This document shows, in pieces, positions 48,813-60,360 of a stretch of DNA of 64,000 nt. The notes under the pieces are model-generated. The model did no database searches. It saw nothing but the letters and a program-made list of their open reading frames with translations, and was not told the DNA's origin. The stretch is taken from assembly GCA_949130485.1 (NCBI GenBank), contig OX422188.1, positions 8,602,443-8,666,442 of the forward strand, written 5' to 3'. Source of the stretch: Agelas oroides (Eukaryota; Porifera; Demospongiae; Agelasida; Agelasidae). Within the stretch, counting starts at the first letter, position 1, and each line of letters opens with the position of its first letter. The position numbers and the translations under genes are program-made.

Positions 48813-50408
48813 CTAGATAGCTTTCAAAAGTCGGTTGCCAACTCCTTCCCAGGAAAACTTTGAAACAGCGATGGTACGAAGTTTTTGAGATATTTCTTTG
48901 CGTCTAGTATCGTCATCAAAGCCATTTGGATAGAGGAAGTTGAGGGCTGTTGCTATTTTCACTGGCAACTGTTCAAGAAGGAAAGCTCCATCTGCTGTGC
49001 CGCACGTTCCCCCAGGTTGTACACTAATTCCCATCAAAGCCCCTATTTCAGGGTGTATTTCGTCCATAACATCCAACAAGTCTTTAAGACCGCTATGTTT
49101 GTTACACAAAGGTAATACACCAGCTGCCATAGCCTCCACTGATACCATGCCAAATGCCTCTGGTGCTTTGCTGGAAACCACAGAGACACTTGCAAGGGAA
49201 AGAATTTCCCGTAATTGTTCATGCTCCAAGAAACCAGTGATAGTGATGCGATCCAATTCACTCTCAGTGAGTTTCCTAAAGAACCTCTTTTTCTGATCAT
49301 CACTGAGACAGTCAAGAAAGTCTCCGGCTCTGGCATAAGCGTAAAATGCTGCCTCATCTCCACTTCCCAATGCTGCTAGCATCCCTTCCATATTTTCGCG
49401 ATAGCGTCCAAATCCTACCAACACCAGTCTAACAGTTGGAATTCTCTCTAGGATTGATGGAAAACTCGCCACTAGTTCAGCTACTCCCTTTGTGTTCAAG
49501 AACTTACCAAAATAGATGACAACAGGTTCCCCCTCCTTGATTGGAATCCAACGCTCAGGCAGATCTGCATCTACAGCTCGTATGGTGTATGTTTCCGATA
49601 AAGCTGTCAGATTCTGCTGTAGAGTGGGGGAAGTAGGTGGGGGAAGAGTAATGGTTGCCCTCCTGCCAGCTGGTTGCCTCTGAATGAATTTGCGAACAGT
49701 CTCTAAGAATCGCCTCTGGTTCTCTTGGACCCCATCTGCAAGCTGGAAAATGTTGGGATTCATTCCACATGGGATAATAACCATCTTCTGCTCCAAGCCA
49801 ATGCCACTGAAGGTTTCTGTAAGCAACTGCCCAGAATCACTACTTGGCACTACCACTTTGCCACATTCTTGTAAACCTTCTAGAGCATAGCGTTTCAACT
49901 CAGGCCGAGGTTTGATGGAAAATACAAGGCTGCTACCGTGGATCACAATGTCGTAAGGAACCGCAGTGTCCTGGCAAGCACGATGAGCAATTACTGGGCT
50001 AAGAATGGTGTGATTAGTCAGCACCCTATCCACGTCCTGGGCTAAGACACGCCTCAAACCTTTCACTGTGAACTCGATGTGCGCATCGATCTCCTCCAGG
50101 GTGCATTCACGCATGGTTTTGACTTCAAAACCCTCGTAGCTATCCTTCACATAGACGAGCAGGAGACCCCCTATGTCTGGGACAACTACCCTAACGGTTC
50201 CAGCAGGAGGAGCAGTGGAAGGGATTTTCTCTGTACCCACTATCAGTTCATCTACAAACGGGAGGGTACCAGCCAGGTGATCTTGACACACAACGGTGAC
50301 CGCATGACCTTGACGTTTCCAAGTTTCGGCCACATTTGCCACGTAGACATTGGAGCCAGTACCACGCAGAAGATAGCCGTGTACGATGACCAGGTGCATG
50401 TTTTTCAC
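48813..50408 (-). CDS. Intronless GT4-family (GT-B fold) glycosyltransferase
   Basis: A single uninterrupted 531-codon frame, unlike the heavily split genes around it. The N-terminal half has HGYLLRGTGSNVYVANVAETW at aa 10-30, a glycine-rich acceptor-side loop of the GT4 type. The C-terminal half has IYFGKFLNTKGVAELV (298-313), LVLVGFGRYR (328-337) and the donor-site EX7E motif EAFGMVSVE at 417-425, followed by AMAAGVLPL. These features define GT4 (sucrose synthase/PIMT-like) transferases, which use nucleotide-sugar donors. The acceptor cannot be told. There is no signal peptide or membrane helix, so it is probably cytosolic. The body most resembles prokaryotic-style GT4 enzymes, which with the missing introns suggests transfer or a retrocopy. 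Its start is 172 bp from a possible divergent first exon at 50581. Confidence 0.85.
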   Translation of the reverse strand: MKNMHLVIVHGYLLRGTGSNVYVANVAETWKRQGHAVTVVCQDHLAGTLPFVDELIVGTEKIPSTAPPAGTVRVVVPDIGGLLLVYVKDSYEGFEVKTMRECTLEEIDAHIEFTVKGLRRVLAQDVDRVLTNHTILSPVIAHRACQDTAVPYDIVIHGSSLVFSIKPRPELKRYALEGLQECGKVVVPSSDSGQLLTETFSGIGLEQKMVIIPCGMNPNIFQLADGVQENQRRFLETVRKFIQRQPAGRRATITLPPPTSPTLQQNLTALSETYTIRAVDADLPERWIPIKEGEPVVIYFGKFLNTKGVAELVASFPSILERIPTVRLVLVGFGRYRENMEGMLAALGSGDEAAFYAYARAGDFLDCLSDDQKKRFFRKLTESELDRITITGFLEHEQLREILSLASVSVVSSKAPEAFGMVSVEAMAAGVLPLCNKHSGLKDLLDVMDEIHPEIGALMGISVQPGGTCGTADGAFLLEQLPVKIATALNFLYPNGFDDDTRRKEISQKLRTIAVSKFSWEGVGNRLLKAI

Positions 50409-50580
50409 TCACCAACCACTTCGCAGGATGCTTTGGCGCATGGGCGTAGCTAGCCTAGTCATCCATACAGTATGAGTCATCACTTCCGGAGGGTACGGGT
50501 ACGGGTCACGGGTGTTTCATTCGAGACATAGCGCGTAATTAGATAAACACGCAAACATTTCCGGTACACTACAAGTAGCC

Positions 50581-50643
50581 ATGGCAGCCTTCGCGTCGTT
50601 CAGGCACCATGTTGCCAAGGCACCACTCTTGCAACCACGCATG
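50581..50643 (+). other. Candidate first coding exon with mitochondrial-type presequence
   Basis: ATG followed by 21 codons (MAAFASFRHHVAKAPLLQPRM) up to a GTATAG donor. It is rich in Ala, Arg and His with no acids, as in mitochondrial targeting peptides. It is divergent from the GT4 gene. I could not find convincing downstream exons on this strand, so it may be part of an unrecognised gene or chance. Confidence 0.3.
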
Positions 50644-50939
50644 GTATAGCAAATATCTACTTACCTAGATCTGATCCGTCCCATGCAAATCACTATGGAC
50701 ACATCCGCGCAGCAGCTGCTACGGGCTAAGTGAACTGCGCATGCTATAATTATCACCCTACGCAAACCATCCACGCGAAGGAGCTGTATGGTTTCCTCCC
50801 CCACTAAAAGCTGAAAGTTTTTACAATTACAATTTATGCGCAAAAGTGTAGTAAGAAGGCGGTACTTCACTTCCCAATGTATTATAGTCAACTTATAATT
50901 TTTTGGGGGGAGTAGAGAAAGCATAAAATACCATCAAAA

Positions 50940-52423
50940 TCAGTTAGCTTGCTGGGTGTGTGGAAAGGCACGGAAGGAGTATGCACAGTGTAAATAAAAA
51001 AGTACAGAAATTTGTTGTGGCAGACATTGGCACCAGCCAGAAGGCACACTCCAACACCTTCCAATTGGCACTGCAGCAGATGTAGACTTGACTGCCAACA
51101 TCCAAGAGACAGACGGCACTGTGTCTTTTTCAGGGGATCCCTCTCCTGCACAATATGCAAATTTTTTTTTAGCATTATCTCTAAGAGGAGGGAGGCAATG
51201 ACAGCACAAAAACCTTTTGGTAGGCCAAGAGAGAATGGAAAGCATGCAGCATACACTTACCATCAGTCCTGCCAGCTGCATGGCTAACTCTACGTCTCCA
51301 GATTTTCTCAGCCTGTGTCCAATTTCCCTCTCGGATCTGCAATGCAAGCTGTGTCAGCACATTGTTGACCAACGTTGCACCATCAACATCTCGTGCCACC
51401 ACTTGGAGAAGAAAATAGTTGGCATTCCAACACTGAGGGCTGCTCCAACTACAAAATCGAGAGGGACACTCAGACCATCATGTTGCATGTACCCGGTCCC
51501 CCATTCTACAGTAGTTAGAAACTGTCTCCAGTATTCAACTACATAATGTATAATGTTTTCCAGTCAAGGGGTGGTATTTAGGCCACTACCTGTTGAATAT
51601 AAGTTTCTCATTCCCTGCACGCACGCTTTTTTGGGACCCGCTTCACCGGCCCATTATCGCCATAATTGTCAATCTCTTGCTCTGTATGCGTCAGTACTGT
51701 TGAGTTGCAGTCAGTTTGAGCATATTGCAAACCAGCTAAAAGATGTCTCCTTCCTGAACACATCGGGAGCGCTCACCCCACAGATGCTATATTTCCTGAT
51801 TATTTCATAGGAGGTGTGGTCTCTCAAGTCCAGGAGCCAAACTGTTTTGCGGTCGACGAATGTTATAATGGTAATGGCCACCTGCTCGCATGAACTTCAG
51901 CGAAAGTGCCTGATGAGAAATTAATACTCAACAAATAGTGTGCTTACAACTGGGCTTGGCGACGCTGCTGAGTAAAGAGGTGTGGCTTATCATAGTGCTC
52001 CATACACCACTAAAAAGTAAAAAAAGCACAGCAAAATTTTAGCCTAAGACATAATGTTACTAACTTCTGCCAAAGTCAGTCACAAGCAGCAGTGTGGTCA
52101 TGGGGTCAAAGAAGATTTTAGTCAAAAATATTGACCCCAGGCAGAAAATAGTCTGGGCACGAGACTACCCAGGCGCAAACGTAAATCTGCGCCTATGGAA
52201 GTGACCACACCTTGCCTCATACCTTAGTATCATATTCTCATTACAATTTGTGCTTTCTTGTCTCTTTTAGCATATTAGATGCACAACTCAACTTCAGTAT
52301 ATCAAGTTAATAGCTACTGTAGTGAACTTACATTGACTAACCAAGGTGCCAACTTGAACAGTGTGTATCTACCACCAAAAAATTCTAAGTAGCCCCACTT
52401 CACATGTGCCACCGAGTACAAGC
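50940..52423 (-). CDS. Unidentified spliced gene, N terminus not found
   Basis: Four exons with canonical splice sites join in one frame: 52332-52423, 51948-52009, 51261-51448 and 50940-51145, ending at TGA 50940-50942. The translation includes AHVKWGYLEFFGGRYTLFKL, WCMEHYDKPHLFTQQRRQAQ, a helical stretch (LVNNVLTQLALQIREGNWTQ) and a serine/proline-rich end. I do not recognise the family. An exon near 52520-52610 (donor GTACAT after GGTTCAGTTGCCAAG) is probably the 5' end, but I could not place an ATG in the right frame. The last exon may instead be read in another frame (a second frame gives KSGDVELAMQLAGLM before the 51261 donor). Treat the C terminus as tentative. Confidence 0.45.
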
Positions 52424-53185
52424 CTAGAGCTTCACAAATGAGTGTTTTTCATCCTTCACAAAACTTCTTCTTCATCCAGAGAGAGCCCAAAACACAACTT
52501 AAAACGCGTGCCACTCGCGGAGATGTACCTTGGCAACTGAACCACCGATTTTCACCGGGTTTGCGCCATTCGCCACAACATGGACAGCAGCTTCAGCTGC
52601 CTCTGTGCACCACGCGCTAGAAGTCACGCGCTTGGTGTGGGAGGAGTTTGTTTAAAAACCGGAAACATCGCGGAAGCGCGTTGCTACGCAGTTGCCATGC
52701 GGTACGAAAAAATTTCAATTACAACTTTTTGTCCATGCGGCCGTTGTAATGAAACACCCGTGGGGTGCAGCCGGTGGCAAACGCGAGATCTCGAGACTAG
52801 GCGGGGTCTGCGCGCGCAGTTATGCAGGCTCGTTCCCAGGCTCTACAACTGACTGCCTAGGATTCAGTAGGAATTGGAACGAGGCTTACCGCGGTAGTCC
52901 GGACCCCAGACCCAGAAGGCCGAGCGAGGAAGGGTCTGGGGTCCAGATCCATTGCCACCACACCCCCATTCCGGCGTTTACACGTGTTCTTATGGAAATT
53001 CTTCTCTCTCTATCATGGTTCAGGGTTTTTATAGTCCATTGAAAGGTGAGTGCGGCTACTTGTAAATGATAAAGCTACACATGAAAAATGTGTCGAGTCC
53101 TAGCTGTGTTCCATTTCCTAGTGGCACACTTTAATGACTATTACTCATAGTGTGGCTTCTGCTATCCTCAAACAGTGGTTTATTC
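52424..53185. promoter_or_regulatory. Region between the unidentified minus gene and SLC25A21
   Basis: Contains CpG-rich sequence at about 52600-52820, a possible non-coding first exon of the minus-strand gene, a degenerate subfamily A fold-back (52818-52889), and a possible SLC25A21 5' UTR exon ending at the GTGAGT donor near 53045. A divergent promoter is likely. Confidence 0.45.
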
Positions 53186-56100
53186 ATGACGGGCTCTGGA
53201 GTTCAACAACCTTTTGCTACAGCTAATGGCAGGAACCAGAGCCGTGCAAAGAAAGCCCTCAAGCAGATAGTGGCAGGAGGATGCGCAGGTCAATTTAACT
53301 ATTAGAATGCAGTTTAATTAACCACACAAGGGTACATCTGTATTTTCGCTGGCATATAACCCAAGTACATAATCTGAATTACTTTTAGCTTGATCCATAA
53401 TGGTCAAGAACCCAGTTGTATTTTCTATTTTCTAAAAACAAAGTACCCATTTCAGGCAAATTGATTATAGCTCATACCATCAAGGGTTTGTATAGGCTCC
53501 TAGAATAGTTACTGGTGAATCATCTTGCATATGATTATAGTCCATGAGCAGTTTATGAGGAAACTCTGAAATCTCTAATAGTAAACTCTTATGTTATATT
53601 CCTTCAGGGTTGGTTGAGGCCAGCATCATGCACCCCCTGGATGTGATCAAAACGAGGTAACTCCATCTTTTTCTTGTAGTGAGGATAGGATATCTAAAGT
53701 ACAGGACTCCTGCCACAAACCGGCAACTTACTCATTCCTTATCCCAGTTTCCTAGTTGTTCATGCGCAGCGCAGTTTGCTGTGAATTTACTCCGCAAAAT
53801 TGAAAAGCATGTCTCATGACTCTCATGTCTAGTCTAGTCACTTTAGTGATCTCCACATATCTAGCCACACAGGATTCACACAAGACACCAATGACCTTCA
53901 ATGATTGACCTTGGACATTCACAGTAGTTGGCAAATTTTTTATTTTGAAACACTTTGATCACACTCTCTTCAGGCAACAAGAACGAAGATTGCCTGAAGA
54001 AGATTACCAGCATGTGATCGAAACATTGCAAATAAAGATTTTGCCAACTACCGTGAATGTCCATGATCAATTGTTGAATATTGTAGCACATGGCAACATG
54101 ACGATCAAGGAGTATAGCACTTATGACCTCCTGTTATCACTTGTGTGTAGGTTTCAGATCCAGCGAGGACCAGATGATCCAACACGATATACCTCCATCT
54201 TAGACTGCATAAAGAAGATAGTCAGAAATGAAGGGTAAGCTGCAGCATGTAACTCTATATATATATACCCTCTTATTAAGTAATAGAAAGGGACTGAAAC
54301 CCCAAATCATACAGTGAAGATGAATGCAGACGGTAAGACCAGTGTTTTATTTACTATTAACTTATCATAACTGTCCTGCCCATACACATACATACAGTAT
54401 CTCACATACATGCACATCCCACGCACACATGCACCCATCACACATAATCGCCGAGCGCCTTAGCGCGAGGCTACTAATCTTGAAGTATGTGTTCTCGGTT
54501 GCTGGGGTGTGGCCCCAACTTCCGTCCCGCTTAGGAATGCAATTTAAAAGATCCTGTTTACAAAAGTTGTGTACACTTACGTAAGTTTATCGTTTCCAGC
54601 GCTGCAGCGGCGCTAGCGGTCTCATTGTCGCGATGTTAAAATGGCAGAAAATTGTGATGAGAGTGAGGAAGAAAGAGCTAGGAGACTTGCGCAAAAATTG
54701 AAGCAAAGACAGAGAGCCAAAATGCAGCCACTACCCTGTGAAGTCCATGGCAAGATCAGTGAGTACAAGAGAGAGGAGTAGCAGCTAGCAAAGCAAAGTA
54801 AGCACGTGGCCGTCTTGAGAAATGACCATATCCTCGTGTTCGGTGAGGTGTTTGAAACCTCGCTCACTTTCTCGAACTCTTTCAATGTACGCTTTGTCAT
54901 CCTTCTCACACTGCTCACACTTGGTTGCACATGGCCAACCGTAATGCGCATGTGTCGGTTCAAAGGTTATTGAGATGCGCGCACGAGGCATACACTGCGA
55001 ATACGTACACCTAGCATATACAACTGTAAGTGATCTCATACTATAGCTGTAAATGCCCCACCCTTTTAGGTACAAATGCCCTACCCAATTTAGCTAGCCA
55101 CAAAGAGGGGCTCAATGTTCTCATTGGTTCCTCTGTTAGTCCAGCACAGAGTTACTCATGCAATGTTGTGTATACTTATATGAGTTGTACAATTTATTGC
55201 ACAACACTACTTGTGGTATTACTGTTGCACCAGCAGACAATGCTAGAAATGTGATAGTGACTTACTGTAGTACTTAGTTTGATAATTCCTTGTATGAATG
55301 TGGTTTTCTCCTCCCACCTACGTAGTTTGCTCTCATTACCCCGCACGCGCATGAAGACCTCTAGTTTAACAAGGGAGTTCTCCCACACTTTGTTTGATAA
55401 TTCCTTGTATGAATGTGGTTTTCTCCCACCTACGTAGTTTGTTCTCGTTTTACAAGGGAGTTCTCCCCCCTCTTCTTTCGGAAATTCCAAAGAGAGCTAC
55501 AAAGGTGTAGCAGAGTATATATTTGTAATTCCCATCTTTGTCCTATTATACTGTGGTACCATTTTTGATGGGCTACTGGTAGTTTGGATTCACTCTGGTC
55601 CTGCATATAGGTAGATTGACTTTAATTGGTAACCCCCTCTCCCGTGAACTGATCATTTAACATAGTGGCTACTCAGTCAGATTGTATGTAAAACACACCC
55701 TCGAATGAATGAATGGATGGATGGGTGGGTGGGTGGGTGGGTGGATGGATGGATGGATGGATGGATGGATGGATGGGTGGGTGGGTGGGTGGGTGGATGG
55801 ATGGATGGATGGATGGATGGATGGATGGATGGATGGATGGATGGATGGATGGATGGATGGATGGATGGATGGATGGATGGATGGATGGATGGATGGATGG
55901 ATGGATGGATGGATGGATGGATGGATGGATGGATGGATGGATGGATGGATGGATGGATGGATGGATGGATGGATGGATGGATGGATGGATGGATGGGTGG
56001 GTGGGTGGGTGGGTGGGTGGGTGGGTGGGTGGGTGGGTGGGTGGGTGGGTGGGTGGGTGGGTGGGTGGGTGGGTGGGTGGGTGGGTGGGTGGGTGGGTGG

Positions 56101-59100
56101 GTGGGTGGGTGGGTGGATGGATGGATGGATGGATGGGTGGGTGGGTGGATGGATGGATGGATGGATGGGTGGGTGGGTGGGTGGGTGGGTGGGTGGATGG
56201 ATGGATGGATGTCACACCTGTGGTATAGCTTACTTAATTTCATTCTAATTTGGCCAGCAGGCCACTTCCTTCCTGTATATACTTCTTCCTGTAATGTGCA
56301 ATTTCTTTGGTATAGTCAGTCAGTGGTTGTGGTTTGTATCACTCCCCGGATCTGTGATGTGCACTTTTAAAAATATACTTTCGAGACCTGTTGTCAGAGT
56401 GATAGCTCAGTAGTCCTCACCACTTGTGAGTGTGGCTCGCTAGCAACTAATAGCTAAACTGGTGCCGTAGCTGATCCTGTGGTGATGACACCACAACACC
56501 AGCTACTAGACTCATGTAACACCATTATATCAGTACAAGTACAACTACAGGGTCCTCAACTATTAGCCGTCATTTTATTCACTGAGGGTTATTGGGTTGA
56601 AAGTATTGGTGTCCATTGGTAGCTATAGAATGATGGTTTAACTCGCAAACTTTTTTCTAGTTCTTTAGCTTTGAATGCTATAAAACCACGCTGAATACGT
56701 TTGGCTACACTGGACCTTGGGTAAGTAAGAGTGTGTGCTCTCTGTGATCAGTCACCAAAGTGGCTCATGGAGTAATTTAGCCTAAAATGTGGTCACCAAT
56801 GTTTTGCTGGGCTTGTAAATGGTCTGTTGGCTTATAGCTGATATTTGAGCATCAACTTTGCCACATTTCTTGATGGTTGATTGACTATAGAATAGCCTCG
56901 TTCCCAGGCCTTCCCACCATCCAGTTTTTGATTGCTTACAGTATGCAAAAACGGAGGGGAAAGCCTTGTGGTCCATTTTATCATGTGGATGACGTCAGCA
57001 TCTTCCTGGGTAGATAGCGGGAGGAGGGGTCCCCGACTGAAAAAACAAGCTGGAAGCCTTTTCTTGTAGTGTCTGTCCAAGCACTGGATCTCTGAATGTG
57101 CACGAAGCAGAAAACTTACCGTTCATTGTTCAAGACAAAGAACACATGCGTGAAATGCGTTCTTTCAATCTGTGACCCCTCCCCCCCTCTGTCTACCTTG
57201 GTAGACACTGACATCATTCACATGATCAAATGGACCAGGCCTTCCCCCTCTGTTTTTGCAAACTGTAAGCGATCAAAAACTGGACAGTGGGAAGGCCTGG
57301 GAATGAGCCTAACTGGAATTCTTGGTTGTTAAGTTGTTCCGTAATATTCTTTTTCATGGTTTTAAAATAATTACTACCCATACCTGTTGCTGGATGTCTT
57401 GTTGATGGACAATACGTAATCCCCTTGAAATTGTGACTGATGGTGCTACTCTGTTACATTAGTCACTTGTGCTGGCAGGCCTTGGTGCAGGAATGACAGA
57501 GGGTGCATTTGTCACTCCTTTTGAGAGAACAAAGGTCCACCTCCAGGCTATGAGGCACAAAATGTCGGAGGTGAGCATTGGTAACTTTATGTGGTTTCTT
57601 GCTTGAATGTTGTACTTGACATATGTACGATCCATAAACAGATCCACTGGGCGGCTCATTAGTATATTAGTCCTGGTACGTATACATGTGCATCTTGACA
57701 CATTGGTAATCTTGCACAAAGTAGGTCATGAAATTATCGTTAAATGTGTAGCCGACCTGTTCATGTGATTAAATTAATACCCCTAGCCTTGTTCCCAGTC
57801 CTCCACAATGTTAGTCTTCCATTTGCGCTCATGATACTACATGTAAGCGAAAAAGTGGTGTATTATTAACAGTTAAATACAATGGGAGAGGTCTGGAAAA
57901 GAAGCTACAATATCTCCACTGCCAGCTACAATATCTCCACTGCCAGCTACAATATCTTCACTGCCAGCTACAATATCTCCACTGCCAGCTACAGTTCAAT
58001 TTCATAATTTTTATGCTTATGCATCAACTCACTGGTGTTACCTTCTTTAATGGCTGCTATAGTGTCAGTTAGCACGGCAGCAACTACGAGTAGTGTGTAT
58101 CTAGTTACTCATGTTGCATTTCTTTGTTGCTCCAGCAACCAAGTACATGGTCAGCTGTGAAAGACATAGTCAGAAGAGATGGCTTTGGTCCCAGTGGCCT
58201 TTATAGAGGGTTGTCCTCTACTCTTGCAAGGAATGGAATCTGGAATGCCATCTATTTTGGAGTCTACCATAATGTTAAGAATGTTGTCCTTGACCCTCAA
58301 GTAAGACCAAGTTGTAATAAGGATTTTCATCTGTAACTAAGCTAAACCAGGAATTTAATGATTTGGGTCTTGGACGAGATTAATTTTGTCAGCTAGCTCT
58401 TCATGAAATATCCACTGCTGGTGGGAATTTGAATTCTCCTCTATGAGATTCTGGCCTCAAGACTACTGCAATTTATATGTCATTGCTGGATTTGCTTATT
58501 TGTCAGTGGAGACCAGTGTACAGTGTGTACAACGATTGTATTATCACCTCAATTGCAGGATACATCCATAACGAGCAGGTTTTTGATTGGTTTGATGGCT
58601 GGCTCTTTGGCTTCAGTGAGCAATCTTCCCATTGATGTTGCCAAGAGTAGGATCCAGGGACCACAGCCCCAAAACCATCCCAACAAATATCGCAAAACAC
58701 TAGCTACCATACGTATTGTCTTCAAAGAAGAAGGGTATGACTGTATAGTCTGTTGGATCATACACACAAGGTGTACCAGCATATGTGTATTGATTGGGGC
58801 GAGCGTGAGCGAGCCCCACACTAGTGAGTTGAACTGCGGAATTTCTCTGATATATATGATATATATGTATCGTACGTCATACGTCCAATGCACGCGTATG
58901 CACGCCGCATATGGACACTATTATGTGTGCTTCAACAACACGTGCATGCACACCTAGAAAGTTCCGTTCCGAATAATTCTTTGGTTTAGAGTTGTTTTGC
59001 TACTTGTAGTGAACATGAATACTCAGCCGAATACTTCCAGAAGAGCCCCTGAAAGCACTGCAACATAGGGAAGACAAGTATGGCACAGGAAAGAACGAGA

Positions 59101-59372
59101 GAGGGCTCGACGTGTGACAGAGACAGCCGAGCAAAGATTAACGAAGCGGAGGGAGAGCAAGCGATAGGGTGCTCTACCCAGCCTGCCGATGTATAATTTT
59201 GTATAAACCTTAGGTTCTCTTCGTTGTACGATGTGCATACATACATTGCAAACATGCAGTACATACGTAACTACCATACTGCCTAGTGCAACACCAACAA
59301 TTCGCTCACGCTCGCCCCACAATGCACCGCATTTGCCCAGTTTTCATAATGTATTGTTACACACACACACAC

Positions 59373-59439
<67 letters not shown>

Positions 59440-59459
59440 CCTACACACACACACACACA

Positions 59460-59498
<39 letters not shown>

Positions 59499-59894
59499 GC
59501 ACAGATTTCTGGCACTGTACAAAGGTCTGATACCCAGGGTCCTCAGATTAGGACCAGGTAAGAAGACTCTGCAATATACGTACAAACTCATTTCAGTTGT
59601 TGTAACAATAATCCCCTCCCGTCCTTTCATCTCCTGCTGCTTCCTCCTTGTCCTCTTCATTGTTCTCCTTGTGATCTATAGCTAGTATTGTTTTAGCTGC
59701 TGGTAACTCTATCTAATACACTTTAGTATGTGTGGGTATTAACTAATTCTGGCCTTGTTCCAGACAGCTTTAAGCCTAAATTTATAATTTCATTGACTTC
59801 AGAGATGTTGAGAGTACTATTGTTATCTTTCTTTAACACAGGAGGAGCAATAATGCTTATTGTGTATGAACAGGTCACATCATTTCTGGGATGA
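53186..59894 (+). CDS. SLC25A21: SLC25A21, mitochondrial 2-oxodicarboxylate carrier
   Basis: Inner-membrane carrier exchanging 2-oxoadipate and related acids with 2-oxoglutarate (lysine/tryptophan breakdown). Ten exons: 53186-53288, 53608-53656, 54151-54234, 55438-55504, 56661-56720, 57463-57570, 58136-58300, 58559-58734, 59505-59557 and 59842-59894; 305 aa (human 299), phases all close. Three carrier repeats with signatures [14 protein letters not shown] and PIDVAKSR. Orthologue-specific stretches include [20 protein letters not shown] (exon 4), [41 protein letters not shown] and [14 protein letters not shown] near the end. The second signature has Glu-Arg where the human protein has Glu-Val. 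Exon 4 was located only because of this conservation: it lies next to a tandem partial copy of itself. Intron 4 holds a 500-bp GGAT/GGGT satellite and intron 8 a fold-back element and a CA microsatellite. Confidence 0.95.
53885..54075. repeat. Imperfect inverted repeat in SLC25A21 intron 2
   Basis: GACATTCACAGTAGTTGGCAAA (left) and TTTGCCAACTACCGTGAATGTC (right) are inverted arms, with CAAGAACGAAGATTGCC-type internal pairing (TCAGGCAAC/TTGCCTGAAG). Confidence 0.75.
54641..54781 (+). other. Small charged ORF, possible first exon of an unrecognised gene
   Basis: 46 codons from ATG ([20 protein letters not shown] ... ) to TAG, with a GTGAGT donor at codon 41. Acidic start, then a Lys/Arg/Gln-rich helix. 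It follows a GC-rich stretch (54450-54620) that resembles a promoter. It lies in SLC25A21 intron 3 on the same strand. No continuation was found. Confidence 0.3.
55277..55390 (+). pseudogene. Partial, decayed tandem copy of SLC25A21 exon 4 and its acceptor
   Basis: TTTGATAATTCCTTGTATGAATG, CCCACCTACGTAGTTTG and ACAAGGGAGTTCTCCC occur both here and, in the same order, at 55393-55470 where they include the real exon 4. This copy has an extra 20 or so bases between the acceptor and the AAGGGAG block and lacks the rest of the exon. Confidence 0.85.
55705..56213. repeat. GGAT/GGGT satellite, about 500 bp
   Basis: Pure tetramer array in alternating blocks of TGGA and TGGG units, in SLC25A21 intron 4. 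It generates long spurious frames (MDGW/VGGW on one strand, HPSI/HPPT on the other). Confidence 0.98.
56894..57310. repeat. Long fold-back element, subfamily A (417 bp)
   Basis: Ends TAGCCTCGTTCCCAGGCCTT and AAGGCCTGGGAATGAGCCTA. The arms extend inward through CCAGTTTTTGATTGCTTACAG / CTGTAAGCGATCAAAAACTGG and ATCATGTGGATGACGTCAGC / CACTGACATCATTCACATGAT. It lies in SLC25A21 intron 5 and is one of the longest members of the family here. Confidence 0.88.
57785..57905. repeat. Degenerate fold-back element, subfamily A
   Basis: TAGCCTTGTTCCCAGTCCTCC at the left and GGAGAGGTCTGGAAAAGAAGCTA at the right, in SLC25A21 intron 6. Confidence 0.6.
57905..57992. repeat. 21-bp minisatellite
   Basis: About four copies of AGCTACAATATCTCCACTGCC with one T/C variant. 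Confidence 0.9.
58794..59319. repeat. Inverted-repeat element in SLC25A21 intron 8
   Basis: TTGGGGCGAGCGTGAGCGA at the left end pairs with TTCGCTCACGCTCGCCCCA at the right. The interior (about 490 bp) contains further GC-rich inverted segments but no coding frame. It looks like a non-autonomous DNA element. Confidence 0.75.
59360..59504. repeat. (AC)n microsatellite adjoining a 3' splice site
   Basis: CA/CT-interrupted AC tract that ends in ACGCACAG, the acceptor of SLC25A21 exon 9 (exon starts 59505). Confidence 0.95.
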
Positions 59895-60089
59895 GAAGGC
59901 TATTTAAGTTGGACTCAATATTGTGTATTGAGTTATGTATATGTTGGTGGAGAAAGTTATGGATCTTATGGCCAGCTTGATAAGCATGCAGCCAGCTATA
60001 GGTGTTAGAGTGCTGCATCAGTTCAATGCAGGGATTCTGAATATTTTTCCTGTACATGTACAATTGTGATCATTATGCACTTTTCATAC

Positions 60090-60156
60090 TAGCCTCGTTT
60101 CCAGGCCCGTTCGGATTTTTCGAACGGGCCAGAACACGGGCCTGGGAACTAGGCTA
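60090..60156. repeat. Fold-back element, subfamily A
   Basis: TAGCCTCGTTTCCAGGCCCGTTCG ... CGAACGGGCC ... GGGCCTGGGAACTAGGCTA. Confidence 0.88.
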
Positions 60157-60360
60157 TTTTCAATATGTACAGCTGCAGCTGTTTACTGTTTTGTGAATAA
60201 TGTGGTTTGTGCAGTCAGTGGTAGTCTTGCATGCATATAGCAGCGTACAAAGCTGTATCAATCTGCATCCATCCATGATTGTGCATGACAGTGACAATGG
60301 TGTTAGCAGTGAAGATGGCCCAACGTGCAACATGAAATCAGGTTATTTGCATGGTAAATA

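Noticed and set aside
48813..50408. Bacterial contamination as the source of the GT4 gene
   Set aside because: The flanking sequence carries native spliced genes within 750 bp on one side and about 500 bp on the other, with no sign of a join. It remains possible only if the assembly is chimeric.
51217..51546. Plus-strand frame of 109 aa
   Set aside because: It overlaps a minus-strand exon with matching splice sites and phases; no plus-strand splice pattern supports it.
54286..54335. [12 protein letters not shown] sequence before a GTAAGA, first taken as SLC25A21 exon 4
   Set aside because: The true exon 4 ([16 protein letters not shown]) was found at 55438-55504 with correct phase on both sides.
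55673..56370. Long frames (171-221 aa) of MDGW/VGGW and HPSI/HPPT repeats on both strands
   Set aside because: They are translations of the GGAT/GGGT satellite, open in several frames at once and inside an SLC25A21 intron.
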